From Centropus unirufus (taxonomy: Eukaryota; Chordata; Aves; Cuculiformes; Centropidae), in contig VYZI01000129.1 of NCBI GenBank assembly GCA_013397695.1, forward strand, positions 533,730 through 597,729: a stretch of DNA of 64,000 nt, written 5' to 3'. Positions 1 through 12,083 of the stretch are shown in pieces. Positions within the stretch are counted from its first letter, which is position 1; the number at the start of each line of letters is the position of its first letter. Both the position numbers and the translations under genes were made by a program. The notes under the pieces were generated by a model. That model was not told the DNA's origin. It was given only the letters and a program-made list of their open reading frames with translations, and did not search any database.

Positions 1-609
1 GAGTTTCATTAGAGCTCTCGTGGGTCTGTTTGGATCAGTCATATAGTTATATATTGAAATCATACAAAACTATTTTTGTATTAATGGTCAAATAGGATTA
101 ACAACCAGGAAAAATACAGAAGACATTTTTCAGGATTACCAGTATTTGAGAACTAGAATGATAATGGAAGTATTGTCCCCGAAGGTTAGCTTTTATGCTG
201 TAGTTACGTTTAATGGTCTAACATTTCTCAACAAGAAGTTTTCCAAACAGAGACTGCAGTTACTTAGCTAAATAAACCATTTTAGTAGACTGTCTCCCAA
301 GACTGCGGTAAGAAAGGTTTGTACTTACCTTGCAAAAACAGTAAACTGAAATTGAGACTTTTAGGTTTGATTATGTCTGAGATTTGAAATCTGTGGATGG
401 ATTTTGTCATTATAAACCCCCTAAAAAATCAGCATGGAATACAATGTGAAACTTGGAATAGTTCCAGGAAAACAGTCCTTAAAACAAATAGAAATACATG
501 AGATTGTGTCTGATTAATGCATGTACATTATACAAATTGTTTCTACACAAAGTATATTTTATATGATAGTTATACATAGTGTAACATTTTCAAATCCTTT
601 TTATTTCAG
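1..609 (+). other. Intron upstream of exon A (partial)
   Basis: AT-rich sequence running up to the exon A acceptor. No repeat, RNA gene or coding exon was recognised. The phase-2 entry of exon A means the preceding exon must end with two bases of a codon. Confidence 0.6.
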
Positions 610-734
610 GTGTCTTTCTGGATTTTCTGGACAGTTTTGTGAAATAGATGTTAATGAGTGTAATTCATCACCTTGTCTACATGGCTCATCCTGTGAAGAT
701 CAAATCAATGGATACAGTTGTAAATGTCAACAAG
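610..734 (+). CDS. EYS: Internal coding exon A: end of one EGF repeat and most of a calcium-binding EGF repeat (probable EYS)
   Basis: Seen: the exon follows a pyrimidine-rich tract ending in CAG (AG at 608-609) and ends before a GTAACT donor at 735. It enters in phase 2 and leaves in phase 1 (125 bp). It encodes the tail CLSGFSGQFCE of an EGF repeat begun in an upstream exon outside the window, then DVNEC...C...C...GYSCKC of the next repeat. DVNEC plus the C-E-D...G-Y-S-C spacing match the calcium-binding EGF consensus. The split glycine joins exon B in frame, giving the normal CxCxxGWxGxxCE end. Family knowledge: such repeats occur in secreted or surface proteins such as EYS, Crumbs and Notch. 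EYS is chosen because of the EGF-to-spacer layout and very large introns. Open sequence back to 521 is intron read-through, so no start codon belongs here. CRB-like or other EGF genes are not excluded. Confidence 0.82.
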
Positions 735-1589
735 GTAACTGGCATTAAAAAGGGCAATCTTAAACAATTATAGTTTTGAATTATCCATGTTACTACTGAG
801 AAAACTGGTAAATCATATCAAGGTTTTTATTTATGTATAACCTATGTGGTACAAAAAGATTAACTATCTCTTTGACAAGCTTCTTGAATAAAATATAAAG
901 AGAATCAGCTACTTTAATAAGCAAGCTAGTAAGACTTAAAATTAAAACCAGATCCTTAAGTAAGTCAAGAATTATATAGAGCTAGGTCAATTATATATGA
1001 TCTTTACTAATATAGATTACTGACCAAATAGTTGTAGGCATTTTATAGCAACCTCATAAGTTACAGAATTGCATGGACTGAAAAGACATTCTGACCATTT
1101 TAACAAACATTTATTATTATTTTTGTTCCTGTTGTTGTCCCACATACTGATCCTTAGGTCTACTGAATGGGATGAAAAATTTTCTGAGCAATTATAAATA
1201 GAATGAGATCAAGCACTTCCTGAAAAAAATAGTGGGATTTGTTTTCATATACTAACATGGATGAATTTAAGCAGGTCTTAGGAAATAATAAGAGGTCTAG
1301 TATTTATACAAAAGCAAAGTTCACAATCAGCCTGGACTGTCATGCAATCACGTATCTAATCTTTTCAGGACTACTCACTGTGTCCTGTTATCTATTAAGA
1401 AAACGTCTTTCATCAGACTAAGTAGGGCATGAGTTACTGACTTAAAGCTCACTGCTCCATATTTCAGTTACTCTTAATTTAAGAATTATGCTAGTACTTA
1501 CCTCTTGAATCTTTAACTTTTCAGTTTAAGTCTACTGTTTAGTATAGTGATCATCTGTATTGCTGAATACTTTTTTCGATGGTACTGAT

Positions 1590-2740
1590 CCAAGATTTCT
1601 TAGAGAGTATTGTCTACCTCAACTTTAGAGAAATTTTGGACACTGTCTTCCATAACCTTTACCTTGCAGGTAAGCTTAGGAAGTGTGGTTTAAATGGGTA
1701 GATAGTGAAGTGGATTAAGAACTGGCTGGATGGCAGAGCTCAGAGAATTGTGGTCAGGAGCATAGAGTTTAGCTGGAAGCCTGCAGTTAGCAGCACTGCT
1801 CAGGGGTCAACACTTGGCCCAGTCTTGTTCAACATATTCATCACTGTCCTGGTTGAGGGGACAGAGTTTTATCCTCATCAAGTTTGACGATGACACAAAA
1901 CAGGGAGGAGTGGCTGATAGACCAGAAAGCTGTGCTGCTATTCAGTGAGACTTGGACAGGCTAGAGACTTCGGTGGAGAGAAACCTAGTGAGTGAAGTGT
2001 AACAAAGGGAAGTGCAGATTCCTGCACTGAGGGAGGAATAGCACCATGCAGCGGTACAGGGTAGGGGTTGACCTGCTGGAAATCAGCTCTGTGGAGAAGA
2101 ACCTGGTAGACCTGGTGGACAACAAAGTAACCATGATATAGTACTGGCCAAGAAGGTGAACACTTTCCTGGTATGCATCAAGAAGAGTGCGACCAGCACA
2201 CTGAGGGAAGTTATTCCCCCCACCTACTCTGCTCTAGTGAAGCCCCATCTGGAGTTCTGTGTCTAGTTCTGGTCTCACCAGCTCAAGAAAGACACCGCAG
2301 AGAGACCAGTGGAGTGCCATGAAGAAGATGAGGGGACTGGAGCATCTCTCTTACAAGAAAAGCGTGAGATATCTTGGTCTTTTTAGCCTGGAGAACACTG
2401 AGGAGGGATCTTATCAATGCTTAGAAATACCTTAAGGGGTGTCAAGAGAATGGGGCTAGACTCTTTTCAGTGCTGCCCAGTGACAGGACAAGGAGCAATG
2501 GATATAAACTGAACCCGAACATGAGGAAAAGTTCTTTACTGTTACGGTGACAAAGCACTGGAACAAGGCTGCACATAGGGTTATGGACTGTCCTTCTCTG
2601 GTGATAATCAAAACCGACCTGCACGCATTCCTGTGCAACCTGCTGTAGGTGAACCTGCTTTAGCAAGGGGGTTGGATTAGATGATTTCCTGAGATCCTTC
2701 CAACCACTACCACTCTGTCATTTTTTGTGATGCTGTGATT
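1590..2740 (+). mobile_element. CR1 LINE fragment, sense orientation, 5'-truncated and decayed
   Basis: Seen: the reading frames are broken, but the order matches CR1 ORF2 and 3' UTR. There is an RT-like stretch near 1620-1670, a DGRAQRIVV-type segment at 1729-1750 and [10 protein letters not shown] at 1816-1845. The later CR1 maturation region follows, and the copy ends with the CR1-type 3' end near 2665-2740 (GGTTGGATTAGATGATTTCC, then repeats resembling TGTGATTCTGTGATT). Family knowledge: CR1 is the dominant avian LINE and inserts as 5'-truncated copies. It cannot encode an active protein. Confidence 0.88.
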
Positions 2741-4269
2741 ATTTTAGAGACTGTTTAAATATATTATAGAAGATAAATATTTTGTTCACCCATTATATCT
2801 TCATATATTTTGTTTATTCTCATGTACTGAAGTATGTTCACTTTGTTGGTTTCCATTTGCTAGCAATAAGATTTTGCTATCTTCTCTTCTCTTGAAGTCA
2901 AAACATCATATCTATGTTACAAAGATTTTCTGCAGTTTTCTAGCAATTTTTAATGTATTTTTTACATAGATTTATATCTATGCTTGTTTTTCATTAAAAA
3001 GAAAGTACATAATGAGTTGAAGTGTAGCAAAACCAGTTATTATTTTACTGATGTTTTCTTTCTCAACTGTCCCTGGTGCAGTTTACAAATCTGTATGTAG
3101 CAGATACTAAAGCAGCAGTGTTTGTGCATGTACATAATAAGAGACATTATGGAGAGTTCATTCATTTATTCAGTTAGAACTTAGGAATGATTCTCTAATA
3201 TGTAAAACTTAAATAGAAATACCTGGCTTACTAGAGCATAATTAATTTTAGGACTAACTTGTTCAGAGATTAATATTTTTATAGCAACCGTTTGTGTGTG
3301 TGTCTAAGGGATAAAAAATTTTCTCTAAAGCTAGTTATACTTAAAATACATTGGAATATAGGCACTTGCCAGCCAAGGCCTGTTACTGTTTTTTTCTATC
3401 CAACTGTACATGGAAATATTTGGTATAACTAGAAAATTCTCTAGTACCTTAGAACTCTTCCTGCTAACATTATTTAAAGGCCTTTTTATTTAAATGCTTT
3501 CTAACTCAAGTGTAAGCTGCCCTTCTTTTAGACTTCTTTTAATAATAGTATGAATTAGTAATATTGAAAGATCTCCACATGATTTCTATATCAGGACACT
3601 GAACAAACCACATGTATTACATGTATGCATCATGGTTACATAACTTTGTTTATTTTTTTTTTTAATTGAGGTACTATTTTCAAATTTATTTCAGTTTCAT
3701 GTCTTCTGAAACAGCTGAATAGAACAACCCAGGAGTGAATTTCGAGATATGGGGATAGAATTTGGGTGGACTGACTCTTTGGAAAGTTGCAAAACTGAAG
3801 AAAAAGACTGAAAGATTAAGAGAAAATACTTTCCAGAGTCAGAATGTAGAAATGCTTGGAACAAATCTGCTTTTGTTTCAGCCTATTACTATTCACATAT
3901 GAATGGTCTTGAATTTCTCTGCGAAGCTCCACCTATATAAATGTGGAGATGAGTAATTTTGGATCTGTAAAAGCAACTATAGGAACAAAAAACTTTCCAA
4001 AAGGCAGAGAGTCTGTGATTTCTAGCAACAGATCCACAGTTATTTGATGAAATGGAAAAGGGATTGTGGCAAGACAGAAGTGGGAACAAGGCAGATGATT
4101 GCAGCTTTCCAAAAACCTCTGGAGAACAAAATCAAGCGTGTGGTGACAGCATGTGATACTAGAAAAGGGAATTGATTCCGCTCTGGAAAACCCTTTCTGT
4201 AAAGGATCATTAATTTTGTCAGCTATTGTCCCAGTAGCAGGCCCGATACTCTTAGAATAATAAATGAAT

Positions 4270-4600
4270 ATTCAAGATCTGTAGTTGCAGCTGCAGGCTG
4301 TTCAGGTGCAGAAGCAGCACAGAGAGATGTAAACTGTATTCTAGCAACATCTCAGGCCGCTCAAAAGTAACAACAGCAGCACTGGAACCAGTAGCAGCCT
4401 CACAGCTCAAGTCTTTAGCTGGGGCTGGTTACAATTCTACCAGAGCAGCTAAAGCAGAGCTGGAATGTAACTGGTCGGCCCGCTTGATGCACACTCTGAG
4501 GCGAATCCAGAACAGGAGGAACAACTAGATTTGTATCAGCTGAGGACTGCTGAGGGTTTTGTGGGGTCCGGGAGTGGGGCTGTGGGGTTTTATTCGTTTG
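4270..4600. other. GC-richer intronic stretch of unknown origin
   Basis: This interval is clearly richer in G and C, with many CAGCAG/GCAGC words (4290-4420) and a G-rich part (4550-4590), compared with flanking AT-rich intron. No coding frame, CR1 or LTR hallmark was recognised. It may be an old unclassified repeat or simply compositional variation. Confidence 0.25.
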
Positions 4601-5682
4601 AGAGGAGGTTGTTATTGTTTTAGAAATGGGAAAATGTAATTGGGAAAATAACAAATCTGTAGTGAGTAGAGGGGGTATCATTGTATAAAATCCCATGTTC
4701 TTCAATAACTAGCCACACTATGCAAATTCTGGGTCTATATTGACCAAGCAAATGGGCTACTTCACATTCAGCCTAGACTCCAAGAAGCAAGTTCGGTACA
4801 AGCTCAAATGACATGATGACCTAAACTATAGTTTCAGGATCATTTTTTGGACTCTAATTTATAGGTGCACTTAGTTGTAAAGGAAATTTTAATAAAAAAT
4901 GTATATTAACAAAAATGCTTGTAATCTGACTATTGATGCATAGGAAGATGGTAATTTGGTGTTATTAAAACACAAACCTCTATTTACTCAGAATTTTTTC
5001 TCATTGATCGGGTAAAGAAATGTGTCTCAGATTTTATCTTGCAAATATTTTCTTTCCATGGCTGTAACTATTTTCATCAATTTAAACTTCCAGTTTTCCT
5101 TCCCTCATGTGGCAATAATGTATAAATTCAATGAATGGGATAAAAAAATAAAAATTAAGATAGGTTATTCCATGCTTTTTCAGCTTAAATTTTGGAAAAA
5201 ATATAGCTTTGGTTGCACTGCTGGAACTGGAAAGAGATAAGGGGGTTCAGAGTGTGTTTTTCCCCTGCTAATTCTTGCCATAAGGAAGAAAACAATACAG
5301 ATTATTCTGTAGATGAAGGGCAACCCATCAAGTCAGTTATTCACAAATGAAAGAATATATTCAAGTTTTATTCTTATCTGCTTTCTTACATCTTCAAAGA
5401 AATAGAATTCAGCAAATACTGAGTTCCCTAACAAAAGTTTAGTAGAGAAATGTGAACTTCATACAGTTTATGTTTTGTTATTATGGAAATATTTATTTTC
5501 TTTTTTCTACTCTGAGAAACTGCATCCCAAAACAATTCATACTCATCCTATACTATATATTTACCATCACTTCCCTCATACATATGTGAGGACTGACTAT
5601 AGTTACCTACAGGATTTTTTTATTTTAACAGGTCTTGGATTTGAAGTTTCTATTGTTCTATTTTTATTTTTTTTTCTGACAG

Positions 5683-5807
5683 GATGGGAAGGCCTCCATT
5701 GTGAGCTGGATATTGATGAATGCATATCCAATCCCTGCATACATGGCATTTGTGTTCAGAAGGACCCCAGCTTTGGTTATTCCTGTTTTTGTAAGCCAGG
5801 ATTTGTG
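5683..5807 (+). CDS. EYS: Internal coding exon B: completes one EGF repeat and encodes most of another (probable EYS)
   Basis: Seen: a long pyrimidine tract ends in GACAG (AG at 5681-5682), and a GTGAGA donor starts at 5808. The exon enters in phase 1 and leaves in phase 0 and is again exactly 125 bp. It encodes WEGLHCE, closing the repeat started in exon A, then DIDEC, NPC, GIC, a one-residue-longer C4 loop ([10 protein letters not shown]) and CFCKPGFV. Exon C then supplies GRSCE to finish the repeat. DIDEC is a strong calcium-binding EGF signature. The longer loop moves the usual Asp/Asn hydroxylation position, so calcium geometry in this repeat may differ. Reading continues a few codons past the donor into intron, but the join to exon C restores perfect EGF spacing, which supports the donor at 5808. 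As with exon A, the domain call is much firmer than the gene name. Confidence 0.82.
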
Positions 5808-6116
5808 GTGAGAAGATGACATTCTTTTTTCTCTTTCTCTTAACTTGACTATTCATTGAAGCACAGAATATACTGTATGTAATCACTTTCTTTTTAAACC
5901 TCACTCAGAAAAAAATTGCCTTTCTGAAAATACAGTAACTGCTTTAATAACTGTTCTTTGTTGAATTTGTTTGTTTTTACTAGTAAGTTCTCTAACACCT
6001 ACAAAAACTGGAAAAGTGTGTGTATAGTGGCTTTGGTAGTTGTCAGAGCACATTCATAGATTTAAGCACTATGTAATATTTTTTCTACGTACCAATGAAT
6101 ATTTCTCTTTCTAAGA

Positions 6117-7020
6117 TAATTCATGCTTTTAGAATCAGAATCATTAAAGTTAGAAAAGAACTGTAAGAACATCAATTCCAACTATCAGCTCAACACCACT
6201 GAGCCAATTAAACCATGTCCCACACTGTCACACCTACATGTTTTCTCAGTACCTTCTAAGACGGTGACTCCGTTTCTCTGGGAAGCCCATTCCAGTGTTT
6301 TATCACTCTTCCAGTAAAGAATTCTTTTTCTAATATACAATCTAAAACCTGCCCTGGCACAACTCATCCTATCATTTGTTAATTAGGAGAAGAGTCCATC
6401 ACCCACCTCATTACAGCCACCTTTCAGGTAGTTGCAGAGACCAATAAAGTCTCCTTTCAGCCTCTTTTTCTCCAGAATAAACAACTGCAGTTCCCTAAAT
6501 TGGTCCTCATAATACTTGCCCTCTAGATGTTTCACCAGCTTTGTTACCCTTCCCTGGACATACTCCAGCAAATCAATGCGCTTCTTCTAGCGAGAGGTCC
6601 AAAACTGAACACAGTTCTCGAGGTGTGGCTTCAACAATGCCAAGTACAGGTGGACACTCCCTTCCCTCATCCTGCTGGCCGAACTGTTTCTGATACAAGC
6701 CAGGATGCTATTGGACCTCTTGGCTACCTGTGCTCAGTGCTGGCCCATATCCATCTAGCAGCTGACCAGCATCTCCCAGGTTCTTTTCCACCAACCACCT
6801 TTCCAGCTGTACATCTTCACTCCAAGCCTGTAGTGTTTCATCGAGTTGCTGTGACTGAGGTGCAGGACCTGACACTTGGCCTTATTAAGCCTTATACACT
6901 TGATCTTGGCCCATCAATCCCGCTTGTCCAGGTCCTTTTGCAGGGCTTTCCTTCCCTCAAGATCAACACTTCTATCAACTTTAGTATCATCTGCAAGCTT
7001 GAAACTATTGCATACAGAGA
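6117..7020 (-). mobile_element. CR1 LINE fragment, antisense to the host gene
   Basis: Read on the minus strand this is the 3' part of CR1. The CR1 terminus lies at the low-coordinate end (AGAATCAGAATCATTAAAG near 6131). The 3' UTR and the end of ORF2 follow toward higher coordinates (GGTGTGGCTTCAACAATGCC near 6621; the end of the RT region near 6900-6990). Frames are interrupted and the 5' end is truncated near 7020. Plus-strand open frames across 6527-7079 are antisense shadows. Confidence 0.87.
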
Positions 7021-7389
7021 GATATTTTGAAAACAAGTTCTCTGAAACAAAATCAAACAAAATCAAACAATTAATTTGAATGTCTGTCCCTGTGGAGTTT
7101 GGTGCTGTTATATTTTCTCTGTTTAACATACCAAAAGAATCTTTTGAGGTAGGGTAAATGCCAGCAATTCCATCTAAGGTTGAAATTTCCATGCCTTTTT
7201 ATGTCTGTTGTTTCTGTAGTTGAAAGTTGGTACCTATGAGCTGAACTTCTATTCTACCTCATCACAATTCAGGTTTAACTTAATAGTATCATTTAATAGT
7301 CTGGGATTTGTAACAAGTAGAGAAAGGAGTACAAGTTTTTTATTATTTATTCTGAATTCATTAGTTTTTATCCCTACAATTTCAAACTC

Positions 7390-7440
7390 AAAATTGTTAT
7401 AGGAACTAACCTATAACAAAATTGTTATAGGATCCAACCT
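7390..7440. repeat. 28-bp tandem duplication (two diverged copies)
   Basis: AAAATTGTTATAGGA at 7390-7404 recurs at 7418-7432, and both copies are followed by a short AACCT-containing tail, giving a 28-bp period. Only two copies are present, so this is a simple slippage-type duplication. Confidence 0.75.
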
Positions 7441-10171
7441 TGGCTCATCCTGAGGTGAAAAGAGGTAAGCTGTGAGAAGGATGTGTAAGATATCTCATCT
7501 GGTGCCTTCATAACTGAGCTCAGAATCTGCATTTAACCTCAGGCCCTTGCCTTTGGTTCTTGTTTGAGCTTACAGTAAAGCTAAATTCTGCTATAGTAAG
7601 CCCAGTGCTTTACTGTTCCTAACCTTGTCTTGGCATTCAAAACAAGGTCAGGCAGTGATGAAGGCTATATCATTTGAAGGACACAGGCTTTTTATATGGA
7701 AAATTATCAACCCCTCATTTTGTTCATTAAGTATTTATACTACATGAACAATTGTAATGAAGATCAATTACACTATTTTTTTAGGACTTACTTCTTACGA
7801 AAAAAGTCCTCTGAATGCCAAATAAAACCATCAGAGAGGAAGCTTAAAATATGCACTAAGAAATTATTTCTTCATTCAGTACAAAATTCACTGGTAGAAG
7901 TCAGTGTTGCACAATACTGAGAGACTAAAAGTACAAATAAGTAAAAAAATGGATTAAAAGGAGTATATGTTAATTCTTGTCCAAATTGCTCTTCTGAATA
8001 TTGCCCTGGCTTAGGAAGTCTTTGAATTATTTGTTGCCAGAACTTGGAATGGTACATTTGGTGGATTATGAGATGCAAACTCTGCTTGTTTTCTTCCTAC
8101 ATTCTTCCCCAAGTACTCATTACTAGCTCACTGATTATCGAGCTAGATAGATATTTGACACATAGGGGTAGTTTTTCTGTTAGTGGATAGCTTGGGCATT
8201 AACTGTGCAGTATTTCGCAGAAAAAGCCCTTAGAGAAGAAAAAGTACATACTTTTGAGGTAGAATTAGAATTTAAATTAAAATTTAAAATGCATTGTTTA
8301 CTTTTTATTCCATTATTCACTGTTTCATCTTTAGTCCCTCAAAGTCCACTATGCTTTGGGAAGTCCACAACTGAGAAAGAAATTGTGGAAAAAAACTCAG
8401 AAAAATGTTTAGAATGCATATCTTCAGTATAAAAAGAAATAGGAATTAGAGTCTAAACATCTTCGGCTTTGTATTTGTTAGGTCTCTGATGGTTTTTTTT
8501 TCCTAACAGTAAATATGTGTGTGGTGGAAAGAGTGGAGGTATAAATATTCAAGGAACTCCAGCTACAGTGTGTGTTGAGTAAATCTTCTGTGGTCTACCT
8601 ATGTAATGCTATCTGAAGTATGGAACATAAAGGATAGATCATGAATTTTCTCATAAATTCTGAGAAGAAAATCATAGCCCGTGCTATATGGAAAAAATAT
8701 TTACTTTGAAATGGAAACATCTATAGATCCATACCTACTTTTAAATACAAGTCTACCCCATCTGCCTGCATGGAGACTGTTAAAGCAATTCCAGACACTA
8801 TCAAGGCTATCAAATTTATCTATGACTATTTAACATACCCTTCATGCACAGTGGAGGTTATTCACATCTGCTATGTTTCTATGAGTCATAAAATCATAAT
8901 CTAATGCTCTTCACCATTACATGTAGGTGTAATAAAAAAGGCACAGGGGAAGTTAGAATGACCCAGAAGTTTTGTAGGATTAAGAAAGATTAGACAGAAA
9001 TCTTATCGAAACTGATAATTTGTGTGTGGAATTAGTAGAGAACAAAGAGGAAATGTTTTTTATTATTTTATGGAAATGTGACACATGAATTGAAGTGGTG
9101 TTCTCCTGTGCATTGGATTGCCAATAGAGCGATTTTATAAGATACCATGAATATACCAGATAGCTCATCTGCTTTCTAAAACAAAGTGAGAACTTGATGG
9201 AAACAAGCATGGATGTGTCTAGATCATCCAAAACCCCTCAATTCAACCTCTTCCATTTTAAACACTATATGATTAAAACTACATATAAAAATAGTAATTT
9301 CAGCTTTTGTGTCTGCATTTCTGCCTCTTTCTCTCTGGCACTTCCTATTGTTTCCTAGTATCATAAATGAATTTAATAAAATTAATTGAGATCTTAGAAA
9401 ATTCAAGTTGCTTTAAGTTTTGTGAACATTTTAGCCAGGTAGACAAGAAAGACTATTTAAGCACCTTGTCTGGGAAAAAAGGAACAGCGAATATACTGGG
9501 CACTAGAGAATTTACTTTGGTTTTCTCACACGTGCCATAGTTACAAGAGGAACTTCAGCTGGAAATTATATCATGATGACACTGATAAGATATCATGATC
9601 CCTTCTCAGGGATGACACTGTTCATATTTTAAATGTGTAGGAACCTTCTAGGTTAGCTAAGTTAGCTGTATCTTTTCACATAGTTCATAAACACAGAAGT
9701 TAAAATGAAATGATCCCAGGCCTGGCTTCAGCGTATACTTATTTTGTACTTCAAGAATGCATTTAATTCACATAATTACTGCTGTAAAGGAAATGCATTA
9801 TTTCTTGCCTTTTTTACAGACCATTGACCATTCAATATTTTTAATTTATTACCAGGAAGGATATTTCAGGTTTCCCATGAATTGTTAGACTTGGTAAAAA
9901 TAAAAAGTGAGTTCTAGGTTGAACTTGAGACTGTCACTGCCTTTTTTCTTTTTCAAGAGTTATCTGGGAATTTAATGTATTAACAAGGTGCTGCATGAAT
10001 ATGTGGTATAAAAGGCAACAAATACTGTCAGTCTACAAAATTAAGAACATTAGTTTCACAGTCAGAAAAAAAAGTACATTTTTAGACAGATAAGTCCACC
10101 TTACAGAATTTCCTATAGAACTACATGCTGACTGAAAATCATTATTTTATCACTGATGACTTTATATTTGT

Positions 10172-10190
10172 CAATATATATATATATAGA
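10172..10190. repeat. Short TA microsatellite
   Basis: An uninterrupted alternating TA run about 15 nt long sits roughly 300 bp before the exon C acceptor. Confidence 0.8.
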
Positions 10191-10489
10191 TGACTTTTTT
10201 GTGCTTTGCAATTAAAAATCTGTGGGGAAAATATTTTTGTTGAAACTTTGTAATACTAAGTCAGAGTCAAAATATAATTTAGTTATAATTTAAAATATAC
10301 AACTATACTATTAAATTAATTAAGCAATATTTTCCACATCATTAGATTTGCTCTCAAAAGTGTGAACAGCTTAATATAAGTAAACAACATTTTACAATAA
10401 AAAGAATAAAAAGAAATTAATAATCTGAACTAACATGACTATGAAATGTAAATTGCCTTCAAAATGGCTTTTTAAAAATTCTTTTTCAG

Positions 10490-10739
10490 GGACGAAGCTG
10501 TGAGCTTAATTACAATGATTGCCTTATACAGTCCTGCTCCACTGGATTTCTCTGTATTGATGGAATAAACAATATCACCTGTTTACCTACTATCTCCCAA
10601 AGCAAGAAAACGGTCACTGAAGTGGTTGAAGTGTTTCCCACTGAGATTTTAGACAATGACCTTCCATCAGCCCTGGCTGTATCTGGGGAACTTTGGTCTG
10701 AACACGCTTCTGATTTTCATAGAGGAGAGGTGTCAGATG
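10490..10739 (+). CDS. EYS: Internal coding exon C: end of an EGF repeat, a four-cysteine degenerate EGF, then a spacer segment (probable EYS)
   Basis: Seen: acceptor TTTTTCAG (AG at 10488-10489) and a perfect GTAAGT donor at 10740; phase 0 in, phase 1 out, 250 bp, fully open for 83 codons. It has no internal ATG, so a start-codon search misses it. It begins GRSCE, closing the repeat from exon B, then NYNDC, QSC, FLC and NITC, the first four cysteines of another EGF. The C5-C6 half is absent: after LPTISQ comes about 45 residues without cysteine, rich in Glu, Val, Ser and Thr (for example TEVVEVFPTEIL and SGELWSEHASDF). This marks the end of an EGF array and entry into a spacer. In EYS the N-terminal EGF array is followed by a low-complexity spacer and then laminin-G/EGF units, so the exon fits that boundary. 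The missing half-repeat could also be split onto a distant exon. Confidence 0.78.
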
Positions 10740-12083
10740 GTAAGTAGAAAAAGCTTCTGAGTAATGCATATATCAAACTTCTTTCCTTCTTAGTGCTTTT
10801 TAAATTCTAAAAAAAAAAGTACATGTTAATTTTCTTCTTAAAAATGTTGTTTTCTACTTCCTGTATGACCTTCTATTCTTCTGGTTTAATCCATCAGTGT
10901 TCCTTAAATGTATTTATATGTAACTGGAAAATTAACTCTTCTGAGTCAAAAAAGTTTTCCCCAGCATTTTAAACATCCAGTAAATATAACTCCTCTTTCT
11001 CTTATATTTATTTTTAGTTTGCTTTTCTAGAATGTACAATTTCATATGCCACATTTTGTGTTCAGCAGTCTCTGACCCTAATGCCAGTTTCCCTTCTTCT
11101 TTAGCTATTCTTCTTTAGCATTAGAAAAAGAATTTGCCTTACTCTATGGGGGCTTCTCTTTCCTAGGTCCTATGTCATCTGAGTGTTTCCTTTTCTGTGC
11201 AGCTGGATGTTTGTTTCACTAAAAACAGCTGCAACAAGCCCCTCAATAGCTCTGCCATTATAATAGTTTATAGTGATGTTTTTGGTAACTCCCCAAAATT
11301 GCCCATCTTGTTATTTTTAAAGTAGTTGAACAAAAGTCAACAGAAACAGAAGTACATTTTATTTTGATGATAATTCCTTCCTTGTGGCTTGCTCATTTTA
11401 CTAAAGCCAGTATTATACAGATAGCATGTGTAGAAAACGTCCTCTTTACAGTTAGTTTCAGAATTTTTTGCCTATAGATCTTTTCAAAGTAGTTACTTGT
11501 ATGAAAATATAAGCCAGGAGCCCTGGTTCTTGACTTGGGTAAGTGAGTTCTACTTGGTGTTTGATTTCTGTACAGACTAGTATTTTGTGGTTATACCTAA
11601 GCATTTTTTTGCATTCTCAATAGATAATATTCCTTTCTTGATGTAAGTAATGACACGAGTGAAATGCAGTTAGTAAATGGACTTACACGTTTATATTTTC
11701 AAAAATATTGTGTCAGCTAGTTTGCTGCTGTTCTCAGTGAATAACACTTGTAATTGATTCATTTTATATTGATTCACAATAACAGGTTGATTTAGAAAAA
11801 TTAATACTTCTGTTCTGAGCAACGATATGTGTTCAGATGCTGGTCCTCATATAAAATACGCATAATGGGAAGTTTTGCATTTATTCAGCTCTTGAGGTCA
11901 CTAAACCACTTTTACACTTTTATTAGGAAGATGATTTACAGAGTGGTATTTGTATGCTATATAACACTTTGGTAAGACTGAATGAGGTTTTGGTGTCCAT
12001 GTAATTTGTTTCAGACTCAGTTCAGACAAAAATTATTTTTTTACTTATTTTCTTACTTATTTTCTCTTATGTGTTTCGGGGGC

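Larger units (their letters stand above)
735..5682 (+). other. Intron between exons A and B (4948 bp)
   Basis: The intron is bounded by GTAACT and GACAG. It contains a sense CR1 copy at about 1590-2740 and a locally GC-richer unidentified stretch near 4270-4600. The remainder (735-1590, 2745-4270, 4600-5682) is AT-rich intronic sequence in which nothing further was recognised. Confidence 0.7.
5808..10489 (+). other. Intron between exons B and C (4682 bp)
   Basis: The intron is bounded by GTGAGA and TTTTTCAG. It contains an antisense CR1 at about 6117-7020, a small 28-bp tandem duplication at 7390-7440 and a short TA repeat at about 10174-10188. The rest is AT-rich with no recognised feature. 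Confidence 0.7.

Noticed and set aside
521..609. ATG-initiated open frame running into exon A
   Set aside because: The upstream part is hydrophobic AT-rich intron ending in a splice acceptor. The EGF repeat it enters is already half finished, so the real protein comes from an upstream exon.
1705..1887. Open frame with an RT-like stretch
   Set aside because: It is part of a decayed CR1 copy, not a gene.
2442..2666. Minus-strand open frames
   Set aside because: They are antisense to the CR1 3' region.
6527..7079. Plus-strand frame of 167 codons
   Set aside because: It is antisense to the minus-strand CR1; the apparent length comes from CR1 codon structure.
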